From: Gemmatimonadota bacterium
Lineage (GTDB): Bacteria; Gemmatimonadota; Gemmatimonadetes; Gemmatimonadales; GWC2-71-9
Reading direction: 5' to 3'
Length of the DNA stretch: 28,967 nt
Assembly (NCBI GenBank): GCA_017889745.1
Contig: JAGGAG010000008.1
Location: 1 to 28,967 of the forward strand
Shown: positions 23,731 to 28,967 of the stretch, piece by piece
Numbering within the stretch: the first letter of the stretch is position 1
Layout: every line of letters begins with the position of its first letter
Program-made: the position numbers and the translations under genes
Notes under the pieces: model-generated
Database searches by the model: none
What the model was told of the DNA's origin: nothing
The model's input: only the letters and a program-made list of their open reading frames with translations

Positions 23731-24825
23731 ATGAAGCGACGCACCTTGATCGTATTGGTATTCCTGATTCCCCTCCTCGCCGCGGGTGGCTGGGCTGCGA
23801 AGAGGAAGTTCGGGACCAAGAAGGACGAAGGCCCCAAGCCCGTCGCCGTGACGCGGGGCGAACTCACCGACAAGGCCATGGCGATCGGGACGATCGAGCC
23901 GCGGGTGGAGGTCGGGGTGAAGTCGATTCTGGCCGGCGTGGTGCGCAAGCGATACGCCGAGGTGGGTGACTACGTGAAGAAGGGGGCGCCGCTGCTGGAG
24001 ATCTCGCCCAACCCGACGCCGCTGGAGCTGATCGAGCTGCGCCGCAGCATCGAGATGCGGCAGATCGAGCTCAAGAACCTGCAGAAGGAGCTGGAGCGGC
24101 AGACCGAACTCAAGAAGCAGAACCTCAACTCGGATACCGACCTGGAGCTGGCCCAGCGCCGAGTGGACGAGTCCATGGTGCAGCTATCGCTGTCCCAGGA
24201 GCGGCTGGCGCTGCAGGAGAGCGGCAAGATCGTGGGCGGCGACAACGCGGTGGAAACCGTCATCCGCTCGCCGATCGACGGGTTCGTACTGGAGGACTCG
24301 ATCGAGATCGGCGACCCGGTGGTGCCCCTCACGCCCTACCAGGAGGGTACGGTCCTCATGCGCATGGCGGCGATGAAGGACCTGATCTTCCGCGGCACGG
24401 TGGACGAGATCGACGTGGGCCGGCTGACTGAAGGGATGCCGGTGGTGATCAAGATCGGCGCCCTGCCCGACGCACAGGTGAAGGGAAAGCTCTCCAAGAT
24501 CTGGCTCAAGGCGCGGAAGCAGGAGCAGGCGACGGTATTCCCGATCGAGATTGTGCTGACGGACGTGAAGGGGACGACGCTCCGTGCCGGCTACTCGGCC
24601 AACGCCGAGGTGATCATCGCCCGGCGGGACAGCGTGCTGCTGATTCCCGAAAGGCTCATCACCCAGCGGAACGACTCGTCATTCGTGACAGTGAAGCAGG
24701 CCGATGACACCGGAGCAGAGCGCCACATCAAGACCGGGCTGTCGGACGCCATCAACGTCGAGGTGCTCGAGGGGCTCACGGAAGGCGAGCTGTTGCAGGA
24801 GAAGCCGCCCAAGGAGATCAAGTAA
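23731..24825 (+). CDS. Periplasmic adaptor (HlyD/MacA-type membrane fusion protein)
   Basis: This 364-residue protein has an N-terminal signal anchor (about 5-23). It continues with a barrel-sandwich (lipoyl-like) half motif (VKSILAGVVRKRYAEVGDYVKKGAPLLEI), a coiled-coil hairpin (about 97-166, rich in Glu, Gln and Leu heptads) and the second lipoyl half (VIRSPIDGFVL). A beta-barrel domain (about 215-290) and a membrane-proximal domain ending at EGLTEGELL complete it. Such adaptors link an inner-membrane ABC transporter to the outer membrane. The ATG at 23731 follows a weak GGAG. It is one base from the GTG of the first permease and forms an operon with both permeases. No outer-membrane TolC partner is in the window. 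Confidence 0.92.
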   Translation: MKRRTLIVLVFLIPLLAAGGWAAKRKFGTKKDEGPKPVAVTRGELTDKAMAIGTIEPRVEVGVKSILAGVVRKRYAEVGDYVKKGAPLLEISPNPTPLELIELRRSIEMRQIELKNLQKELERQTELKKQNLNSDTDLELAQRRVDESMVQLSLSQERLALQESGKIVGGDNAVETVIRSPIDGFVLEDSIEIGDPVVPLTPYQEGTVLMRMAAMKDLIFRGTVDEIDVGRLTEGMPVVIKIGALPDAQVKGKLSKIWLKARKQEQATVFPIEIVLTDVKGTTLRAGYSANAEVIIARRDSVLLIPERLITQRNDSSFVTVKQADDTGAERHIKTGLSDAINVEVLEGLTEGELLQEKPPKEIK

Positions 24826-24826
24826 G

Positions 24827-26044
24827 GTGTTCCGCGAGTTCTTCGCCGACATCCGGACCCAGAAGCTGCGCACCACCCTCACCGTCCTCGGCATTGCCTG
24901 GGGGACGGTGGCGGTGGTGGTGTTGCTGGCGTTCGGCGTGGGGCTCGAGCGGCAGACGAAGAAGCGGTTCCACGGGCTGGGCGACCGGATCGTGGTGCTC
25001 TTCGGCGGCCGGACCACGAAGCCGTTCGCGGGCTTTCCGAATGGGCGCGGCATCCAGCTGACCGAGGCCGATGCGACGCTGCTGCGGCAAGAGGTGGGAG
25101 AGATCGCGCAGCTCTCGCCGGAGTACATCTCGCGCAACACCAAGGTGCGCCGGGGCGTGAAGGCGGCGAACCCGGCCGTGACGGGCATTCTGCCGGAGTA
25201 CGGGGACATGCGGAACATCATCCCGCAGCCCGGCGGCCGGTTCCTCAATGACCAGGACGTGGCCGATCGCCGGCGCGTGGCGGTGCTGGGCGACGAGCTG
25301 GCCACGCTGCTGTTCGGCGACACGCCGGCGGTCGGCGAGCAGATCTTGCTGGGCGACACCCCGTTTACGGTGATCGGGGTGATGAAGCCCAAGCTGCAGA
25401 ACTCCTCGTACCAGCAGCGGGACAAGGACCGGATCTTCATCCCGGCCAGCACGCACTATGCGCTGTTCGGGCGGCGCTTCCTCAACAACATCGTGTACCG
25501 GGCGAAGAGCTCCGAGATCACCAAGGTGGCGGAGCAGCACGTCTACGAGACGCTGGGGCGGAAGTATCGGTTCGACCCGAAGGACGAGGATGCGCTGGGC
25601 GTGTGGGACACGAGCGAGTGGGAGACGCGCTTCGGCGCGATGTTCGTGGCGTTCAACGCCTTCTTCGGCATCGTGGGGACCTTCACGTTGCTGGTGGGCG
25701 GGATCGGCGTCGCCAACATCATGTACATCGTGGTGCGGGAGCGGACCCGCGAGATCGGGATCCGCCGGGCGTGTGGTGCCACCCGGCGCGACATCCTGGT
25801 CCAGTTCTTCGTGGAGACCTGCCTGATCGTCGGCATGGGGGCGATCTGCGGGTTGCTGCTCTCCGTGGGCCTGGTGCGCGCGATGGAGGGACTCCCGATC
25901 AAGGAATTCGTGGGGAGCCCGGTCATCTCCCCGGTGGTGCTGGCCGCGACGCTGGCGCTGCTCGCGATCGTTGCGTTCGTGGCGGGGCTCTTCCCAGCCC
26001 GAAAGGCATCACAACTGGACCCGATCGAGGCACTCAGGACCTGA
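24827..26044 (+). CDS. ABC transporter permease, MacB/FtsX type (first of a pair)
   Basis: The GTG at 24827 (AAGGAG at 24810-24815) gives 405 residues; longer frames overlap the adaptor gene. The layout is that of MacB-type permeases. There is one membrane helix (about 16-39), a large periplasmic domain (about 45-265), then three helices (about 271-299, 330-350, 367-388). Conserved cytoplasmic motifs are RERTREIGIRRACGATRRDI after helix two and the LFPARKASQLDPIEALR tail. No ATPase domain is attached, unlike full-length MacB. Such proteins move substrates by mechanotransmission in the periplasm and do not form a channel through the membrane. It shares the segment KYRFDPKDEDALGVWD with the next permease, so the two are duplicates. 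Stop and next start overlap (TGATG). Confidence 0.92.
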   Translation: MFREFFADIRTQKLRTTLTVLGIAWGTVAVVVLLAFGVGLERQTKKRFHGLGDRIVVLFGGRTTKPFAGFPNGRGIQLTEADATLLRQEVGEIAQLSPEYISRNTKVRRGVKAANPAVTGILPEYGDMRNIIPQPGGRFLNDQDVADRRRVAVLGDELATLLFGDTPAVGEQILLGDTPFTVIGVMKPKLQNSSYQQRDKDRIFIPASTHYALFGRRFLNNIVYRAKSSEITKVAEQHVYETLGRKYRFDPKDEDALGVWDTSEWETRFGAMFVAFNAFFGIVGTFTLLVGGIGVANIMYIVVRERTREIGIRRACGATRRDILVQFFVETCLIVGMGAICGLLLSVGLVRAMEGLPIKEFVGSPVISPVVLAATLALLAIVAFVAGLFPARKASQLDPIEALRT

Positions 26045-27294
26045 TGTTCCGCATCCTGCTGGAGGAATTCCTCGGCGACCTCAAGGCCCAGCGCACCCGC
26101 GCCATGCTGACGTTCCTGGCGGTGGCGTGGGGCGCGCTTGCGATCGTGCTGCTGCTGGCCTTTGGCGAGGGGCTCAAGCGCTCGCTGCGCGATGGGCTGC
26201 TCGGCGCGGGCGAGCGGATCTTCATGCTCTATGGCGGCGAGACGAGCAAGACGTTCGCCGGGCTCAAGCAGGGGCGCCGGATCCGGCTGGTGGAAGAGGA
26301 CCTGCCGCTGCTGATGAGCTCGATCCCGGATATCGACCGCGGCAGCATCTCGTACGGGCGCTGGGGCGCCGCGATTTCGGTGGGCCGGGAGCGCACGACA
26401 ACGTTCCTGGAGGGCGTGGGCACCGACCACGAGGTGGCGCGGCACATGGAGCCGGCGGAAGGCGGGCGGTTCATCAGCCCCACCGACGTGGAGCAGAAGC
26501 GGCGAGTCGTGTTCCTCGGCAACGACCTGGCCGACAAGCTGTTCGGCAAGGGGAACAGCCCGATCGGGCGCTCCGTGACCATCGACGGACTGCCGTTCGT
26601 GTGCGTGGGCGTGCTGGAGAAAAAGTTCCAGGACTCGAGCAACAACGGCCCGGATGCCGACCGGGCGGTGATCCCGTACTCCACCTTCCGCACGATCTAC
26701 GGCTTCCGCTACGTGAACCACCTGATCGTGCAGCCGCGCGATGCGTCGCTCGGACCCTCGGTCAAGGCGGAGATCTTCCGGGTACTGGGCAAGAAGTACC
26801 GCTTCGACCCGGCCGACGAGCGCGCGCTCGGCATGTGGGACTTCATCGAAGACGAGAAGGAGAACATGGCCGTCGGGCTCGGCATCCAGATCTTCATGGG
26901 GCTGGTGGGGGCGTTCACGCTGCTGGTCGCGGGGGTGGGTGTCGCCAACATCATGTACGTGGTGGTGAAGGAGCGCACGCACGAAATCGGGGTGAAGCTG
27001 GCGCTGGGTGCGCGAAAGCGGCACATCATGAGCCAGTTCATGTTCGAGGCAATGGCGATCTCGATCACCGGTGGCCTTGTGGGCCTCGCGGCGGCGGCAG
27101 GCATCGTGCGGGCGGTGGACGCCATTCCCGCCGAGGACAACCCGGCGATGACGTACATCCTCAACCCCGCGCTGTCGTGGCCGATCGCACTGGGGTGCGT
27201 GGGGCTGCTGATCGTGGTGGGGCTGGTGGCGGGGATCCTCCCGGCGCGCAAGGCGGCCGCGGTGGACCCGGTGGAGTCGCTGAGGTACGAGTAG
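26044..27294 (+). CDS. ABC transporter permease, MacB/FtsX type (second of a pair)
   Basis: This 416-residue paralogue of the preceding permease has the same plan. There is a helix at about 19-41, a periplasmic domain, helices at about 278-304, 336-360 and 376-398, and the motifs KERTHEIGVKLALGARKRHI and ILPARKAAAVDPVESLR. The ATG at 26044 overlaps the first permease's stop by one base. The pair most likely forms a heterodimer with the upstream adaptor. The ATP-binding subunit is not encoded in this window. It could lie elsewhere in the genome and be shared, as in some FtsE/LolD-type systems. The substrate cannot be predicted. A block of eight 7-base repeats follows four bases after the stop. 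Confidence 0.92.
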   Translation: MFRILLEEFLGDLKAQRTRAMLTFLAVAWGALAIVLLLAFGEGLKRSLRDGLLGAGERIFMLYGGETSKTFAGLKQGRRIRLVEEDLPLLMSSIPDIDRGSISYGRWGAAISVGRERTTTFLEGVGTDHEVARHMEPAEGGRFISPTDVEQKRRVVFLGNDLADKLFGKGNSPIGRSVTIDGLPFVCVGVLEKKFQDSSNNGPDADRAVIPYSTFRTIYGFRYVNHLIVQPRDASLGPSVKAEIFRVLGKKYRFDPADERALGMWDFIEDEKENMAVGLGIQIFMGLVGAFTLLVAGVGVANIMYVVVKERTHEIGVKLALGARKRHIMSQFMFEAMAISITGGLVGLAAAAGIVRAVDAIPAEDNPAMTYILNPALSWPIALGCVGLLIVVGLVAGILPARKAAAVDPVESLRYE

Positions 27295-27297
27295 GGC

Positions 27298-27353
27298 GGT
27301 AAACGGTAAACGGTAAACGGTAAACGGTGAGCGGTGAGCGGGAGGCGGGAAGC
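27298..27353 (+). repeat. Eight tandem heptads (GGTAAAC to GGGAAGC)
   Basis: GGTAAAC occurs four times in exact tandem (27298-27325), then GGTGAGC twice (27326-27339), then GGGAGGC and GGGAAGC, keeping the 7-base register for 56 bases. The units decay from one end to the other. It lies between the permease and the cytochrome gene and has no inverted partner here. Confidence 0.9.
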
Positions 27354-27385
27354 GGGGACGGTGGCGGCTGGGCAGCCTTCTCAGT

Positions 27386-27391
27386 TAGGAT
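27386..27391 (+). promoter_or_regulatory. Candidate -10 element for the octahaem cytochrome gene
   Basis: TAGGAT lies exactly at -12 to -7 relative to the GTG start codon, which fits a TANNNT-type -10 box for a leaderless transcript. No -35 is seen. The same bases overlap a GGATGGGGG stretch that could instead be a ribosome site. Confidence 0.3.
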
Positions 27392-27397
27392 GGGGGC

Positions 27398-28967
27398 GTG
27401 AATCTTCTCCCCCGTCCGTTCCCCCGCCGCGCCATCGCCGTTCTCACCCTCACACTTGCCGCATGCGGCGAGCGGGGCGCGACTTCGCCTGCGAACCTCG
27501 TCGCGAATGCGCGATACGTGGGTGGCAAGGCGTGCGTCGAGTGTCACCAGAAGGAGTACGCCGCGTGGGCACCGTCGCAGCATGCCGGTGCCATGAAGCA
27601 CGCCGCCGACTCCACCGTTCTCGGCAACTTCGACAACACCAGCTTCAACGACGGCCGGGTCACGACGCGCTTCTCGCGGCGCGACGGCAAGTTCATGGTC
27701 AACACCGAGGGACCCGACGGGAAGCTGCACGACTATTCGATTGCATACACCTTTGGGCTGTACCCTCTCCAGCAGTACCTCATCGACATCGACAACGGCC
27801 GCATTCAATCGCTCACCGTGGGCTGGGACTCGCGCACCAAGGCCGAGGGCGGCCAGCGCTGGTTCTCGCTGTATCCCGGCGAGAAGATCCTGCCCGGCGA
27901 GTCTATCCATTGGACGGGCCGGGACCAGAACTGGAATTTCATGTGCGCCGAATGCCATTCGACGAACGTGAAAAAGAACTACGATCCCGGGCAGCCGCGC
28001 TTCACCACGTCGTGGACCGACATCAGCGTGAACTGCGAAGCGTGCCACGGCGCCGGGTCGGAGCATGTGGCGTGGGCGGAGAAGGCAGGCAAGGAGGGCA
28101 AGGCGGGTAAGCCGGGTGCGATGGGGCTGGTGGTGGAGTTCGACGAGCGGCAGGGTGTGGCCTGGACTATTGATGCCGCCACAGGGAAGCCGGTGCGGAG
28201 CGGCCCGCGGCGCGCCGACAAGGAAATCGAGACCTGCGGCCTCTGCCATGCGCGCCGGGCGCAGCTCAAGGACGGGTATGTGCCGGGGCAGTCGCTGGGC
28301 ACCACGGAGCAGGTGGCGCTGCTCGAGCCGGGGCTGTTCTGGCCGGACGGGCAGATGCGCGACGAGGTGTACAACTACGCCCTGTTCCTGCAGAGCAGGA
28401 TGTTCCAGAAGGGCGTCACCTGCAGCGACTGTCATGATCCGCACACGTCGAAAGTGCGGGCGCCGGGCGCGCAGGTGTGCGTGGCCTGTCACACCAGGGA
28501 GAAGTACGCCGCGCCGGCACACGACTTCCATCCCGCCGGGACGAAGGGCGTGGACTGCGTGAGCTGTCACATGCCCTCGGCCACCTACATGGTGGTCGAT
28601 GTGCGGCACGACCACAGTTTCCGCGTGCCGCGACCGGAGCAGACGGTGGGGTTCGGGGTGCCCAACACGTGCAATGCGTGCCACCGGGAGCAATCGGCGC
28701 AGTGGGCAGCGGACCAGGTGGCGAAGTGGTACGGGCATGCGCCGGAGGGCTATCAGCGGTACGCGGAGGTGCTGTACAACTCCGAGCGCCACCTGCCGGG
28801 TTCGCTCGCGCGCCTCACCGGGCTCGCGGGGGATACCCTGCAGCCGGCGATCGCGCGGGCCACGGCGGTGAGCCGGCTGGCGGAGTATCCGTCGCCGAGC
28901 GCGTCGTCGGCGGCGGAGGCGGTGCTGGCGGACCGCGATCCGCTGCTGCGCGCGGCGGCGGTGTCGG
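27398..28967 (+). CDS. Octahaem c-type cytochrome lipoprotein (3' end outside window)
   Basis: The frame is open from the GTG at 27398 to the window end, giving 523 residues. The N-terminus has a basic stretch, a hydrophobic core and a lipobox ending LAAC (Cys23), so it is probably a lipoprotein. Eight CxxCH haem sites are present, with first Cys at 46, 183, 213, 280, 342, 361, 387 and 425. The first sits in a cytochrome-c554-like block (YVGGKACVECHQKEYAAW). The central part (FGLYPLQQYLI, WFSLYPGEKI, WNFMCAECHS) matches a family of multihaem proteins that usually carry C-terminal TPR or HEAT-like repeats. The helical end here, after about 470, fits that. Its likely role is periplasmic electron transfer. 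No CxxCK site is seen, arguing against NrfA-type nitrite reductase. Partner proteins are not in the window. Confidence 0.88.
   Translation, partial: MNLLPRPFPRRAIAVLTLTLAACGERGATSPANLVANARYVGGKACVECHQKEYAAWAPSQHAGAMKHAADSTVLGNFDNTSFNDGRVTTRFSRRDGKFMVNTEGPDGKLHDYSIAYTFGLYPLQQYLIDIDNGRIQSLTVGWDSRTKAEGGQRWFSLYPGEKILPGESIHWTGRDQNWNFMCAECHSTNVKKNYDPGQPRFTTSWTDISVNCEACHGAGSEHVAWAEKAGKEGKAGKPGAMGLVVEFDERQGVAWTIDAATGKPVRSGPRRADKEIETCGLCHARRAQLKDGYVPGQSLGTTEQVALLEPGLFWPDGQMRDEVYNYALFLQSRMFQKGVTCSDCHDPHTSKVRAPGAQVCVACHTREKYAAPAHDFHPAGTKGVDCVSCHMPSATYMVVDVRHDHSFRVPRPEQTVGFGVPNTCNACHREQSAQWAADQVAKWYGHAPEGYQRYAEVLYNSERHLPGSLARLTGLAGDTLQPAIARATAVSRLAEYPSPSASSAAEAVLADRDPLLRAAAVS

Noticed and set aside
27298..27353. 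CRISPR array or phage attachment site at the heptad tract
   Set aside because: Units are only 7 bases with no spacers, there is no cas gene or integrase, and the period is unlike any CRISPR array.
27161..28792. Minus-strand open frame of 543 codons opposite the cytochrome
   Set aside because: The plus strand carries eight CxxCH sites and a lipobox in one frame. The minus product contains translated heptad repeats (TVYRLPF units) and no recognisable domain.

Overview
The window is very GC-rich, densely packed bacterial DNA. Nearly all genes are on the plus strand. The gene content suggests a Gram-negative, meso-diaminopimelate-type organism, most likely of the Gemmatimonadota. The reasons are the overall GC content and gene style, a DUF3098-like small membrane protein, a division transpeptidase carrying a PASTA domain, a MurE with the diaminopimelate-selective DNPR motif, an outer-membrane-like beta protein, a multihaem lipoprotein, and period-7 repeats in several intergenic regions. 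The phylum is an inference; no rRNA or other marker in the window proves it.

Layout. Bases 1-2504 hold the C-terminal end of a membrane-anchored protein (probably peptidase-MA-like), a small two-helix membrane protein, tRNA-Val(TAC), and a secreted TPR protein. A tRNA-Asp(GTC) follows, with a recognisable promoter and a strong intrinsic terminator. From 2743 to 19331 runs one division and cell wall (dcw) cluster: rsmH, ftsL, ftsI, murE, murF, mraY, murD, ftsW, murG, murC, ftsQ, ftsA, ftsZ and an M23 peptidoglycan endopeptidase. Most of these genes overlap by 1-11 bases (ATGA, GTGA or TGATG junctions), which implies translational coupling. The only real breaks are before murG (a hairpin of heptad repeats) and before murC (a small AT-richer, promoter-like gap). 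mraZ, murB and ddl are absent from the cluster.

From 19517 onward the content is mixed. There is a secreted C-type arylsulfatase with an unusual two-helix membrane insertion. A small beta-barrel-like outer membrane protein faces it convergently. Next come a stand-alone hisA, a MacA-like adaptor with two paralogous MacB/FtsX-type permeases but no ATPase, and the first 523 residues of an octahaem c-type cytochrome lipoprotein that runs off the end.

How the genes work together. The dcw genes cover lipid II synthesis from UDP-MurNAc (MurC, MurD, MurE, MurF, MraY, MurG), the septal synthase pair (FtsW/FtsI), its regulators (FtsL, FtsQ), the division ring (FtsZ, FtsA) and a peptidoglycan hydrolase. 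The adaptor and two permeases form an envelope export or mechanotransmission complex that needs an ATPase encoded elsewhere. The most unusual signals are four intergenic tracts of 7-bp repeats (two folding into hairpins that include the upstream gene's stop codon), the terminator placed 11 bases before rsmH, and the membrane insertion in the sulfatase.
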